Shown here in pieces: positions 12,890 through 25,026 of a stretch of DNA of 64,000 bases. The stretch lies in assembly GCF_020536995.1 (NCBI RefSeq), contig NC_068361.1, forward strand, positions 106,682,314 through 106,746,313, given 5' to 3'. Made by a program: the position numbers and the translations under genes. The notes below the pieces were generated by a model. The model was given only the letters and a program-made list of their open reading frames with translations. It ran no database searches and was not told the DNA's origin. Source of the DNA: Dreissena polymorpha. Its lineage: Eukaryota > Mollusca > Bivalvia > Myida > Dreissenidae. Positions within the stretch are counted from its first letter, which is position 1. Every line of letters starts with the position of its first letter.

Positions 12890-13275
12890 ATTGGAACGTA
12901 AAAATATGCACGTTATTTTATTTATTCAAATGAACCGAGGATATCGTAGTGCTACATTTAAATGTTTCAAGAATGATTATAACCATTATAGTTCAAATTT
13001 TAGAATTTTCGTTAATATTTCAACAGTTCATATCCAATATCCCGATAAGTTAAAATACGAAGCCTATATGTTTAAGATTAATATTACAGCTGTTACATTC
13101 ACTTATAAAATATAATATTAACGAAAAATCTAAACTTTGAGCGGGACATGCATTGCTTTTCAATAACATCGCAACTATAATAATTTTAATCATTCTTGAA
13201 ACATTTAAATGTAGCACTATGATATCCTTTGTTCATTTGAATAAATAAAATGACGTGCATATTTATACGTACTAA
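12890..13275. repeat. Internal inverted repeat (hairpin)
   Basis: The arm at about 12890-13030 (including ctacatttaaatgtttcaag) pairs with 13125-13275 (including cttgaaacatttaaatgtag). The spacer is about 100 bp. Open frames inside are products of the arms. Confidence 0.7.
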
Positions 13276-14209
13276 TAAACAATAATATATAGAGGATATT
13301 TGTTGGATTCGGTGGATTATCGATTTTAAAGTGATATTATGGGCATTTTTCACTGTTGAATTGAGCTAAAAAGAATTAACAGGTCAAAGATTTAGTTCAA
13401 ATGTGGTTACTGACCAATTATCTGCAACTCATCTTGCTACCAGTTGTTTATAAAAATATATATATTATTCGATATTTTACATGACTCACCCACTCCTCTA
13501 AGACGAAATGATCTGTATAACAAAATAGTGTCTTTGTGTCTTATTAACGAATCTCCACTAAAACTAAATTAATAGTAACATCGTAAATCGAATTATTTCT
13601 GTCGTCAGTTGTTTAAACGAAAGTACGGTTGATATCCAAATGCATTATTTTTTTCTTTCCGGGATATTGTTTAAGTAAGTTGATGCTGCATTAACAAATA
13701 TAAGTGTTCATGAAGTGAAAACTCCAAAAATAAACCAAGAAACGAGACATTTGGAATGGAATTTTCAACATTAGGTAATAGAAAAATAAATAACTCATCC
13801 AAATTTTGGGGAAAATTATGGCGGGTGGGTCTGTTTATTTTTTTATTTTTCATTTTATGTGTCGGACATATTATTCATTATAAATAATGAAATGTTCATG
13901 AATTTGTTGATTTAAATGCATAACGCTTACATGTATGAATGTATGTAAAATTATATAGGATAAAAGAAATACATTATCAAAATTTGACTAGATCTATTGT
14001 TTTTTATTTTATCCTTTTAATATCATGTTAAACTTTTTCTGACAAAAATAAGATCAATACCTCATGTTTATCCAAACATGTCTTACATTTGGTGGCTGAA
14101 TTCATAGGAATGGATGAAACTATAGGGAAAACGTATATTTTTATTAACCCTTTGAACATGATGTGGACAATATGGATTATGACTACAAAACATGCTTCCT
14201 GTCTGGTAC

Positions 14210-14490
14210 TTACGAATGGAAATGTAGGGCAGAGATTACAGGAATATTTTCTGGAAGTGGGGCTCTAAATGTACGCTGCTTTCTTTCATGTTTTGGTACT
14301 ACTTTGCGCTGAGGTAAATTTTCAGTAGGAATTTTGTTTCGGTCAACAGAGTTTTGACAGATTCCGTCTCGAAAGTGGTCGGAAGAGACGCGAGTATACG
14401 CCGTTGGAAACCAAGTTTTCCGGCAAATTGCTATCATCCAAGCTTTTCTTGTACATGAGTCTTTAGGCAATTTATGTAATTTTACTATTT
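14210..14490 (-). pseudogene. THAP-domain remnant
   Basis: The minus-strand frame reads KLHKLPKDSCTRKAW, then AICRKTWFPTAYTRVSSDHF, then a basic Pro-rich tail. The order 'LPKD...R.AW..AI.RK.W.P...TRV.S.HF' is the C-terminal two thirds of a THAP (C2CH zinc finger) domain. The second zinc pair should be C..H in 'VCSxHF'; here the first position is Ser (VSSDHF), so a zinc ligand is lost. The N-terminal C-x2-4-C pair is not in frame; a possible piece, KCNNFSG, lies just upstream in another frame. THAP domains are the DNA-binding module of P and Kolobok transposases, and this one sits inside a TIR element. Confidence 0.6.
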
Positions 14491-15399
14491 TGAAAATTTA
14501 ACGATTATACCGCTAAAATTATTGCATTTAACTTGGAACAGTAGTATTTCCCCATCGTTTTCCTTAACACCGGAAGTAGGTATACCTACCCGCACGAACG
14601 ACAACTCTGTCAAGACGGAATAACAAAAATGTTGACACATTGTATAAGAGTTTACCAAAAGATTTTCGCTGGGATAATGACGTAATTTCGTCAAAAAAAT
14701 GACGTCATTTCACAGTAAAAAGTGAAAATTATCGATAATTTTCGCTGTCAATGTTCACAGTTTGAAACAGTTAAATTATCAGTTTTCATTCACTTTATTG
14801 CTCAATAAACCACCGGAAAGCATAAATATATAGTAACAATGAAATAGAAGATATTTTTACCTTGCATAAAGTTATTATAGCACTACAAATATAGATCCTT
14901 TATTTGATAAACCACATTCGTCGATTTTATCATGTTCGCGCATTTGAAATCATCATTTATTTTCAAATGAAAAATGCCACTTGAAACAGTGACATTTCAG
15001 ACAATATTTAATGCATTCATAACATTCAGTATATTTAAATAAATTCAACATTGTGTATTCAAATTAAAATATAACCAGAGAAAAGTAACATCATTAATTA
15101 CTTGTGGTCTGGCGATAATCGGCCCAAAATACTTTACTATTTTCTAAAGCATATTGTATATCTAAATTCTAAAGTTTTCAGACGACATTAAGAATAATAA
15201 TACATTCAGTATATTATATAAACATTATTTAAACTTAAACAACAAAACATATATGGTGTCGGCGTGGTTATATTGTTTGTGGTGTGTAGCCCTAAAACAA
15301 TCTTCTGGCACTTCGTCATGTTCGCGGATATGAATTTAGAGTTGGATAAATGATAATGTCTATTAAATTGTTATAATTTGAGACAATACTAATATATTT

Positions 15400-15603
15400 A
15401 AAAAATATTGTGTATTTTTTTTAAATTAAAGATTGAAATAAACATTGCAGAAAAAGTGTCGATTTGTATTCGTCCATATCCGCACGTTTCGGTCATATCC
15501 GCGGATATGAGTCATATACCCATTTTAGACGGACCACTTTTTACCAGGGATACTCGTGTATACCCAAATGAGAGACAACTTATGTAGTTTCGAAAATCCC
15601 GAA
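15400..15603. repeat. Right TIR of the THAP element
   Basis: Inverse counterpart of 8224-8283 plus 12678-12830, unsplit here. It ends ...gtagtttcgaaaatcccgaa next to TTAA. Confidence 0.75.
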
Positions 15604-15664
15604 TTAATTGTGGAATCTTAACGCAAGTGAGTACAATTAGATTTGTAATGAGCAAATTTGGTTT

Positions 15665-17560
15665 ATTTTTAGCTCACGTAATCACAAGATGCTCATGGTG
15701 AACTTTTGTGATCGCCTTTTGTCCGTCTTGCGGCGTCAACATTTGCCTTGTTACACACTAGAGGCCACATTTATTGTCCGATCATCATGAAATTTGGTCA
15801 GACAATTTGTGCTTATAAAATCTTCGACTACTGTGAAACCATTATTAATCGTCAGACATTAATTTTCATAAATTTCGTCAGTCGACCGATCGGCGAATTT
15901 AAGATCCTAACGAACAATCATGCTCTATGTTTGAACAAAAACAAACACTAAGTTGAACACTATTTTAAAACTTTACCGTAGACATGAGGCATTAAATTCC
16001 AACATAATCCATGCACACATTCACTGTTGTTTCGTAATCAAGATTAATCCGGTTTTGACACAAAGGGATGTAGATTACACAAGGTACTTAACTGACACGT
16101 TACACTTCTTTAAAACGCGTGTGCGGTATAGCTGTATCGAATGCGCTGACTTCGTTTATGTAGAATGGTAATGAATAAGCGCTAATTGTTTATAACTTTA
16201 TTACCCATTAGGTGCATTGTGTTTTTCAGGGGTGTTGCATATTAGCTATCACGCAGCGAATGCCGATGAAAGACAATAAACCAAATGAAAAGATGACGAT
16301 GTGTGATCAACATGCGTATTTATCACAAATTAATAAAGAATATTTTAATTGCTGTTTGTTGTTTGATTGTTTGCGTTTAACCACACTTATTACTATTTTA
16401 TATGTATCAATTTATTTATTTTTAAATTATTGACATTATTGATTTATTTACCAGTAGTTTACTTTTTAACAACAAACACACACATAGAGTTTATAATTTT
16501 AATGTCGATATCAGAATAAAAAAAGCATTTTATTTGGAAAAAAAACACTTAACAATCTGGAACCTCCAAATTACGATACGATTGTTATCAGTATGGGAAT
16601 TATAATAATAAAATAAGACTATGGCAATTGGCTTCGTTGTTACAAACACTCGTTAACGGTTATTCGATCCCACTTGTCCGCTAATCATAACAATGAACGT
16701 GTGAATGGCATACATTAAACGGGTCCATTACTGTCCCTTGATAACAAAAGACTAGTTAATTGGCATGTGACAAACAGGCCCCACCTCCTGCAGTGATTCT
16801 CAACTGTGTTCCCGCGTTCGTACCACGATTTTTTGCAACTGCGATTGATCGCGAATATGTATTACACACAAATCGGATATTGACTGACGCAAATTTTTTA
16901 AAATTCAAAATCAGAAATCGGCGAATTTAAGTGCTGACGAAATCGTCATTTTTATCAAAATGACGAAATTTTGTGCTGTCGAAAATAAATGGTTTCACAG
17001 TAGTTCGAAATTGGTTCCGGTTGGTTGAAAAACATGTTCTTACATGACTATAGATCCGATCTTCATGAAATTTTGTAAGAAGATTTCTACCAATGATATC
17101 TTGAACGAGTTCGAAAATGGTTTCGATTGGTTTAAAAATATTTGCATTTTTCCTTACATGGCTGTAGTAAAAACGTGTAAACACTATAGGGGCCACATTT
17201 ATTGTCCGATTTCATGAAACTTGCCCAGAAGTTTTGTCCCAATAAAATCTTGGATAAGATCGAAAATGGTTCCGGTTGGTTGAAAAACATGGCTACCAGG
17301 TGGCGGAACATTTTTCCGTATATGGCTATAGTAAAACCTTGTTAACACTCTAGAGGCCACATTTATTGTCAGATCATCATGTAACTTGATCAGAAGATGT
17401 GTCCCAATTATATCTTGGACGAGTTTGAAAATGATTTCGGTTGGTTGAAAAACATGGTCACCACGGGGCGGGGCATTTTTCCTTATACGGCTATATATGG
17501 CCATAGTAAAACATTGTTAACACTCTAGAGGCCACATTTATTTATTAAATATTCTGAAAG
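15665..17560. repeat. ~168-bp tandem repeat array A, interrupted
   Basis: It starts with agctcacgtaatcaca and ttgtccgtcttgcggcgtca. Units are marked by cactctagaggccacattta near 15760, 17182, 17350 and 17521 (168 and 171 bp apart). Each unit includes cttcatgaaacttg, atcttggacgagttcgaaaa, ggttccggttggttgaaaaa and catggcta. Minus-strand open frames with repeated FELVQDIIGT and ANIFKP-like phrases are translations of the repeat, not genes. A MITE splits the first unit. Confidence 0.8.
15831..17000. mobile_element. 1.17 kb TA-flanked MITE inserted in array A
   Basis: The ends are ctgtgaaaccatt and aatggtttcacag, flanked on both sides by TA (15829-15830 and 17001-17002). The host repeat unit resumes across the site: it reads ...cttcgac before and gttcgaaattggttcc after, as in intact units. 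TA duplication and these ends fit a non-autonomous Tc1/mariner-group element. The next ~60 bp inside the ends are also inverted (tttcgtcagtcg near 15890; gctgacgaaatcg near 16932). No transposase frame is present. Confidence 0.7.
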
Positions 17561-18090
17561 TTTGTGAAATGTTGAAATATTTATTTGGCAGAAAATTACA
17601 TAGAGGAGAAGAAACGGTTGATAGTATGTATTGTTTGACCTCCAATCATGAATGCATACTTAATTCCTTCAACTGACCTTTATCAGCCACATGCAGAGCA
17701 GCAAAATCAATAAACATCTCTGAGTGAACCTGGTTGGTACCTTGTTGTTCTATTTGTCTTGTCTTGTTTATTTACGAGGTCTGAATTTGTTTGTGATTAT
17801 CAAAGATTTGTGTTTGAAACGAGTTGTTTTAATTGGAAATATAATTGCAAGATGAGTCTGAATATAGTTCATATTTGTTTAAAAACAAGGCACTCGGGTG
17901 GAGGGCAGTTTTTTTTTTGAATGTCTATAGTTGTCTACAGCGAAACATTGTGAATACTGTTACTCACATTGTCAGTTCAATCTTAATGATACTTGCTGCG
18001 TACATATGTTCTGATCATCTATTGATTTTTTTACTCATTTAGATTTAGTGATATCTTCAAACATGGTGACAATCTTTATGAGCTAAATAT
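17561..18090. other. Gene-free; one degenerate array-A unit
   Basis: 17561-17840 holds nothing recognisable. 17845-18060 resembles a worn array-A unit (aaaacaaggcactcgggtgg, then agcgaaacattgtgaatact). Confidence 0.5.
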
Positions 18091-18570
18091 TTTTTGCTCA
18101 TGGCAAACTTTTGCGATCAGCTTTCGTCCATTGTCTGTCGTCCGTTTTGCGTCATGAATATTTGCCTTGTTTACACTCTAGAGGCCACATTTATTGTTGG
18201 ATCTTCGTGAAACTTTGTCAGAAGATTTGTCCAAATGTCTAATGATATATTGGACTAGTTAAGGGGCCAGGGGGCGGGGCATTTTCCTAAAATGACTATA
18301 GTAAAAACTTGTTAACATTCTAAAAGTCACATTTATTGTCCAATCTTCATGAAACTTATTTTGAACATTTGTTTTAATGATATCTTGGATGAGTTCGAAA
18401 ATGGTTCCAGTCTTTTGAAAAACATTGCCACAAGGGGGCATTTATAGTTCACTCTTCATGAAAATGTGTAAGAACATTTTTTCTAATTATATTTTGGGCT
18501 GTACAGAACAGATCAGTTCTTTTGTATCTCAGGTGAGCGAATTTGGGTCTTTGAGGCCCTTTTGTTTAAA
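18090..18570. repeat. ~168-bp tandem repeat array A, second block
   Basis: A second block with its own start (gctcatggcaaacttttgcg, then gtccgttttgcg) and units beginning at about 18176 and 18318. It ends tctcaggtgagcgaatttgg, the inverse of the gctcac motif at the start of the first block. Confidence 0.7.
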
Positions 18571-19518
18571 TTTACACGATAATCGGATTGTCTGATTTTT
18601 GAAGAGTGTGTGTGTGGGGGGGGTCTTTATGTACATAAAATACCTCACATAGGAAACATGCTAAGTTTTTCACTGAATGCTAAGCTCATTTCAATTAATT
18701 AACACTAGAGTATGTACAGTTTTTTGTTAGATCGTCAATAAAACGTTTTTCCAAATATACGTTTAGTATGTCATCAACAAACGGACAAGCTAATTTGCAT
18801 TTCATTAACAAGGCCGTTTACTATCACATCGTTAAAAGTGACTAGATAATTTGCATGTGATATATAGGGCCAAACCCGGTTAAGTGACTCCCTCTCCCAA
18901 TCGCAATTGATTGCAGACACATTTAACAAAAACATAGAAAGCACACATGTCTTACTATTTTTGCCAAAATAATAAATGCACGAAATTGTACTTGCGTATA
19001 TATTCAGTATTTATCGCATAAGGCTTTAGGATCGGAAGATCTACTCCATTTTTTAAGAAGAGGAAAATAGTTTGACTGTTTTAGCCCCCCCCCCCTGCTT
19101 TTCCCTTTAAAATAAATTAAATAGCCACTGTATTTGTTGTTAACAACTTTCCATTTCTGACCTAACAATAAGACTGCTGTTTGTCAGTAGTTGTGATTCG
19201 TTAACGAGTAGTTCAAATCTAAAATACTCGATAAAATATTTATTTTTTTTGACGAAATAAATGTGTCATGGAACCACTTAAATTCTTCCAGTAAATGGCT
19301 TTCTATTAGATACTTTAAGTGGTAAAAGCCTTTTAATCCCATTCACAAATCACTTACATAAACAACCATGACGATTGTACGCGCATGTTATTATTTTCCT
19401 ACATGTGGTTTTTTCCGATTGTAATGTGTGCGAATTAATTAATTTTGACACAATACACTGGGAAACTATAAATTTCTGTCCCAGAGTGCTGTATCACCCC
19501 ACTTCGCCGCGGCACCGT
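18571..19518. other. Gene-free stretch
   Basis: No coding exon seen. 18750-18920 weakly resembles 16640-16900 (gactagataatttgcatgtg against gactagttaattggcatgtg), which hints at another old dispersed repeat. Confidence 0.4.
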
Positions 19519-19520
19519 TA

Positions 19521-20008
19521 AAGGGGCCTTTTCACAGATTTTGGCATGTTTTGAAGTTTTTCATAAAATGCTTTATATTGGTAAATGAACATTAGATATA
19601 AAAAGCTTCAGTAAAAAAAGAATAAAAGAAAAAAAGGTAACCCTCAGCAGGGCTCGAACCACTGACCCCTGGAGTCCTGGAGTAAAAGAACAATCTACTT
19701 AAACCACTCGGCCATCCTTCCGGATACAATATCTAATATATTTTATACTTAATATAAGCAATACTCGTAGTTTCACATAATATAACGACAACAACAGAAC
19801 TCCAAATTATTAATTCGTTTCGCGTTGCAACGCTTGATAATTTTCGGGTTTTGAAATCGTCAAAAGATGCATGTAATGGTTATTTTAGAGCATTGTAAAT
19901 GTTCAGAATTACAATTTCCCCACAAATATCATAACTCAAACAAAAATTTGCGAATCTGAAACAACTTTTTCAATTTTGTCAATTTACCCAAACGTGAAAA
20001 GGCCCCTT
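19521..20008. mobile_element. TIR element containing a tRNA-like core, copy 1
   Basis: The ends are aaggggccttttcac and gtgaaaaggcccctt, flanked by TA (19519-19520 and 20009-20010). The inner arms are also inverted. Length is 488 bp. A tRNA-like sequence lies inside on the minus strand. There is no transposase frame. It is a hybrid of MITE-like ends and a SINE-like core; a second copy lies at 25948 in the opposite orientation. Confidence 0.75.
19639..19717 (-). other. tRNA-like sequence (SINE-type core)
   Basis: Read on the minus strand it begins ggatggccgagtggtttaag (an A-box) and ends with a B-box, ggttcgagccctgctg. The spacing and longer variable part recall a Leu/Ser-type tRNA. The acceptor arms do not pair cleanly and it sits inside a repeat, so I do not call a functional tRNA gene. 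Confidence 0.6.
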
Positions 20009-20197
20009 TAATAGCTTAAGTAATGTAAGTATGTGCTCTTGGATATCATTGGCATATGTGCTCTTGGATATGATTGGCAACTTTCTTCAGCAATCTTTTC
20101 TCAGAGTGAGAAGAGTTAATTAATCATAACAATTGGCTTAAATAGTTGAACTTAAAATGAAAAAAGACAAAGGGGACAAATATGATATATTTTGCAG

Positions 20198-23100
20198 GAT
20201 TTCTGACGGGCGACCTTGTCACGGCTGAAGATAACGGCAACCAGAAGAAATACCTTGGCGTTTGCAAGTTGCCAGGAGAGAACAGCAAGGTATACCGTGA
20301 CTATCTACTTATCGTAATATCAACATGAAAAAATTATCATTTCTGTCAAAATTAACATGCATATAGATTATATTGCTATGTGTATATTTGCTCGTACGTT
20401 GTTACTACTATTATGTCACTCACAGCTTCCACGAAGCTTTCACAAGACAGTCATTGTCTCATCCAAATGTAGCTTTATGAGATAAAACAATTAAAAGAGT
20501 ATGGATACCTTTAAAATTCATACAGTTTTTTAGTGTGTGTTAGCGGTCACTATAATTAACCTACGTGAAGAACTGTCATCGTGTTTTCTAATTGCCATGA
20601 AAGCATAGAGTACTGGTAAACATTGATGCTTTCCACTTTTCATAAACTAACAAAACAGTGTTTAGCAAAGACAATACCTGTTCTATCGGGAATAAAATAC
20701 AAAACGATTTAGAATAACCCATTTCCCACAATGATCGTATGAGCTATAGGTTAATTTGATTACATCTTTGGTTGAAACCACTCAAATTACAGCGGTTTTG
20801 ATTTTCTATCAAATGGTCCAGTCCCAGCTATGTAAAAACGCATAAAAATGTACGACAAATCTTCAATATGCGGTAATGCATTATTTGATTTTCCTCGTAT
20901 TGTCACCGTATGCATTCGTTTAACAGCTGTGAGTATCAGCACGTCAATTCTATCACATGTTGTTATGACGAAGTTCTTGATATCTTTTGAAAATCTTCCG
21001 TATACGGCAATGCTATTATTTACTTTTCGTCCTAGTGTTATTCTATCCAGTCGTGTAAGTCGTATTCTATATTGTTCCCGCACAGCTGTCTCCATAAGAT
21101 ATTAACGAAGATTTGCGACTGAATATTAATCAGAAAACAACTGAATACATTGCATTCTATTGACATTTATAGTATGCGTGGGTTGGCACTGATCAAAGAA
21201 AATTGTAGAAATCTGAGTCTTGCATAGTTTAGTATTCTCACAATAAGAACATGATGCATGACGTATTGAACAAATACATAATATAAAGGTCACTCAATTA
21301 TATGACGCAATATTGTACCATCTCAATGGTTTTGTGTTCTTGAATTTGTTGGCATACGTAATTATTTAAATAAACGTAAATTGATATCGTGCGATGTTGT
21401 TACTGTTTTTTAACGGTAAATTACGTTAGTTTATTACAATGAGTTTTTATACCTATGTTTTTGAAACCTCTAAAAAAAAGTTAATGTTAGTGTTTTGTTG
21501 ACATACTGACACTTTAAAAGTATAGTCATTACTTATTGAATGTGTATGTTGAAAATTGAAAGGGGTCGCCCAGGTTGTAATTCCAACAAAATAGAGAAGA
21601 ACACAGTAATTGCCTCAAGTATTTTTTTGCGGGTTTATACGAGACATGCTCCCTGCCAGGCCTTCATTTTAGTATAAAAGGACATACGTTGGCAAACAAT
21701 GTGACTTTCCAAAGGACTGGAAAAAATGAAAGCATCATAAGAAGTTTTAAAACGAAAACAAAAAACATATGCGACCACTCATATCGACAATACACTTCCA
21801 TTCAAATTATGTATTTCATAAAATATGTTCCATAACATTCTTCGAATCCAAGACGATGTTTTCTGCATACGGTGTATGGAAAATATATAGATAGTCCCTT
21901 ACTAACGCCAATACATTTCTTATGGCCATGGTTTGCTAAACACGTATTGTTATACTCCATCACGCGGTCGCTCTTTAGCTTAACTAGGCATGTATTAATT
22001 GTTTCATCACCGACGCCTGGATATCATCGTTGTGCCATACGACGAGTACGCATGCGCGCTGGTATACTTCACAGGCTCCGCCCATTTCAATAGCTCGTTG
22101 CGTCATCTGGCGAAGAAGATGGAAATGTCACTGTAAGAGCATTCCTTGAATGTTGGCGTCGTATACGGGGAATATGATCACAAATTGTTCATGCAAGAGA
22201 TAATAAAAGATTTGCTCAAAGGCATCGGAAACTTAACAAATAAATGTGGGCGCGAAACATAAAAAAGTGTATTTTATTTATATTTCCAGTGAGTCTGTTA
22301 AACTCTTCAGGGATCGAGCTTAGGAATGAAGTTTTACACAATTACTAAATAAAAATATGATCAAGTTATATGGTTTTTAAAATACAATACATGACGATTC
22401 ATTATTTGCAATAATTATAGGTTTCCTCGCTATTAAACATTTGGAAATCTAATGTGGTCAAATAAAAAATACACGTGTTGAGAGTGTTCGCATAACACGC
22501 CAGCCCCGCATGTGAAAATTGTGTTGTTGTTTTTTTCGACCGTGTTTGTCCTGTCATGTAAATATCATGGCTGTTCAACTAATTGGCTATACAACACAAT
22601 TATTAAATACAGCGCCTGCTGTTACCTGAGATAATCATGTTTGCCCATGTACACCTGTTTCATTTGATATGCAACAATACCTGAAATACTAAATTATTAA
22701 AAAAATAAATAAACTACGTGTGATGTCATACAGAGATGACGTCCTTCTTTACAGAGCCTTTGACTTAGGCTTGGTTTGAAAATTTAGAACCCCGTGTGTT
22801 GTAAGCGTTCGTGTTTCCGAAAGAAGGCCGTTATCATGATGGTATGGTGTTTATTACTAACTAATAGCAGCAGGAAGTGGTGATAAAGTAGCATCGTAGA
22901 CTATTTACACGCATCTGATCCAAAATCTTACAGGGGATTACTTAAAGGCTTATTAATGACTGTTGCGTCATGTAACGGTATTCCGCCGTTGTTAGATAAC
23001 GTTTGAAATGTCATAATTAATCGTAAGTCCAGAACAAAGATTGTAAATACGTATTTTTACGTTGGCACATTAATTAATATGTCAGAAAGAAGCTCTAATT

Positions 23101-25026
23101 GTGCCCCGTTGACGTCATATACTTCATGTCAAAATGCGCGCATGATGTAAGACGTACTTGCGTATGTTATGTTTTCGATATCAAAGACAATTAGGCATTA
23201 TCAAAATAATGAATACAGGTATACTATTTGAATGGACGACGCGTAGGTCTAATTAAAATAACGAATACAGAGATGATGTGTGAATTATGTGTTAATTATT
23301 GACTACCCTTCATAATGCAAAGGTGTAAATCAATTCGTGGACGTTAAATGTTATCGCGTCGTCGGTAGCTCACGTGTATATGTGCTCGTGTAAAATGACA
23401 CGTTTCTATTGGTGTTCAATTTTATTACATTACCAAGCGGGTATATTGACATTTCTCAGCGTAGCACGGGACGTCTTTTATATCAAAGTATTATCATAAT
23501 CAAGCCTGTTGGAAATATATTGTAATTTATTTTACACCATCATATTTACTTTATAATCATATTTCGAAATTGGTCATTTATAATTTATTCTAAATATTTG
23601 AACACACTAAGTCGAGGCTTAAACCAACCTTATTAGACCTAGTTTATCTTTTGGTTTTACAACTCATATCCTACACTATCACTGTCGCTGTTAGCCCCAA
23701 GTCCCTCAGCACTTGTATTTACGTAAGCCGTTGTCAACAAAAAGTGACTATTGCGTGCGAAGAATTACTGATACATTTGAGGTTTTATTGAATATAGGTG
23801 TGAAGCGTGTAGTATCAAATTAAATGTAGTCTTATCATTTTAAACGTTTGGTTTTCGTAAGCTCATGTGAAAAAACGTATCTACCGCTTGTTAAGTAAAA
23901 TGAACGTGAATAGGTGGTATACTACTCGTTCTTTCTATGTTTACGTCAGTACACGTGTCATACGTGCCATATCAGCCTTGAAATTGTATCACTGTAGGCC
24001 TCGTATCAGAATAGTGAAATGTACGGGAAAGTAACGGAACCGACGTTCATGTGGGATACTTATCAAACTTGGCATATGAATCTAAATGATTTGTCAAAAC
24101 TATTCCTGAAAGCTTTAGTGAAAAGTCACTGCTTTCTTTAAATATTTGAAAGAAAAAAAGTAAGAATATATATCCCAAATCAGCTTTTCACACTTCAATT
24201 CCTTATTACTCATGCATTTGGATTTGCCTAAGATATCTTTGCAAAAACAGAATCGACCGGTTAAATGTGTCAGTGCGATATTTTAGCTTGTCACTGCGTA
24301 AAGTCAATAAATAAATACGCAACTTGGTATTTCAAATATGCCTTAAAGACCATATGTAAAGATATTTATGATAATTTGTCACAATCGCATATATACTATT
24401 CTAAAGCATTTTATTTCACTTTTACTCCAGAGTTTAAATGCCCAAATTACAGGAACAGAACAGAGGTGTGTGGTTCTTCGAAATTATAATTATTTTTATG
24501 TTTTGAAATTATAATTGTTGTTATATTTTACTGATAATAGACTAGGTGCTGATATATATTATACATATACATGAAGTATAACTATAATTCGTAATTGTGC
24601 CGTTGCTTCTTAAATAATATGTGGTTTGATTCGAATTGTATTATTTCATGCTCTTCCAAATTACAATAACTGTTTCACTTTATGGATTATAAATACATTC
24701 ATGTATTTAAAAGGTTCCATATATAGCTAAATACACTGTTAACATGCGATATACAACGAATTTTGCAAAATTATCTGTAAAAATAATCCATTATTATTTT
24801 ATAACCTTTCTGCTTAATCCACTTACTATATTCATGTATTGTGTATTAATATTATTATGTTTAGCACTAGAAACTGTAAAATATATGTGTAATAAAACTA
24901 TGTTATGTTCCAATTACAGGGGACATAAAAGATCTACGAAGGTACGCCAGTGCCACCCCCACGGAAGAATCGGTGTTTATAAAAATGGGAATCCCTTTAA
25001 GACCCCCAGAAGAAAAGGACCATTAA
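20198..25026 (+). CDS. Unrecognised gene, last three exons (one a 13-nt microexon)
   Basis: Three exons join with matching phases. Exon A (20198-20289) follows tattttgcag and ends aagcaag|gtatac; it encodes [20 protein letters not shown] followed by [10 protein letters not shown]. Exon B (24453-24465, 13 nt) lies between ccaaattacag and gtgtgt and encodes EQNR plus one base. Exon C (24920-25026) follows ttccaattacag and encodes [20 protein letters not shown] and a tail ending PPEEKDH before TAA. The 13-nt exon is exactly what is needed to shift from phase 0 to phase 1. No 5' exon was identified; exon A needs a preceding exon ending in phase 1. The product looks soluble, charged and without Cys clusters. 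I do not recognise the family. The 4.2 kb first intron contains one arm of an old duplication. Confidence 0.45.
22420..23900. repeat. Old duplicated segment, copy 1
   Basis: Colinear with 28450-30540. Shared landmarks, in order: aactaattggctatacaaca, aggcttggttt...gtgtgttgtaagc, ttagataacg...ggaaatgtcat-type text, gttgacgtcat...ttcatgtcaaaat, gatgtaagacgtacttgcgt, ggcattat.aaaataatgaat, tttctattggtgtt. Copies are diverged but unmistakable. It lies within the large intron of the unrecognised gene. Confidence 0.7.

Larger units (their letters stand above)
8224..15603. mobile_element. THAP-bearing TIR transposon (Kolobok-like), split by an insertion
   Basis: The right terminus (about 15400-15603), read on the minus strand, begins ttcgggattttcgaaac and continues through cataagttgtctc, cacgagtatccc, ggtaaaaag and gtccgtctaaaatg to catatccgcggatatga. 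The left terminus carries the same order, but in two pieces: 8224-8283, then 12678-12830. The intervening 4.4 kb is a later insertion. Without it the element is about 3.0 kb with TIRs near 200 bp. The right end abuts TTAA (15604-15607) and the left end abuts ATAA, which fits a TTAA target with one change. TTAA targets and THAP domains are both known for Kolobok transposons, and a THAP remnant lies inside. A further internal inverted repeat pairs 12890-13020 with 13130-13270. No full transposase is visible. Confidence 0.6.

Noticed and set aside
16927-18441. Minus-strand frames with repeated FELVQDIIGT- and NVTFRML-like phrases, resembling a protein repeat family
   Set aside because: The similarity follows the ~168-bp DNA repeat, the frames are unlinked, and there are no starts or splice borders.
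8724-20289. Joining the exon at 8724-8858 to the exon at 20198 as one secreted protein
   Set aside because: Phases do not match (0 into 1), a direct join gives an immediate stop, and the first exon lies inside a mobile segment.
20787-21105. Pair of overlapping ~100-codon frames on opposite strands
   Set aside because: No family motif on either strand and no splice-like ends; located in an intron of the gene at 20198-25026.
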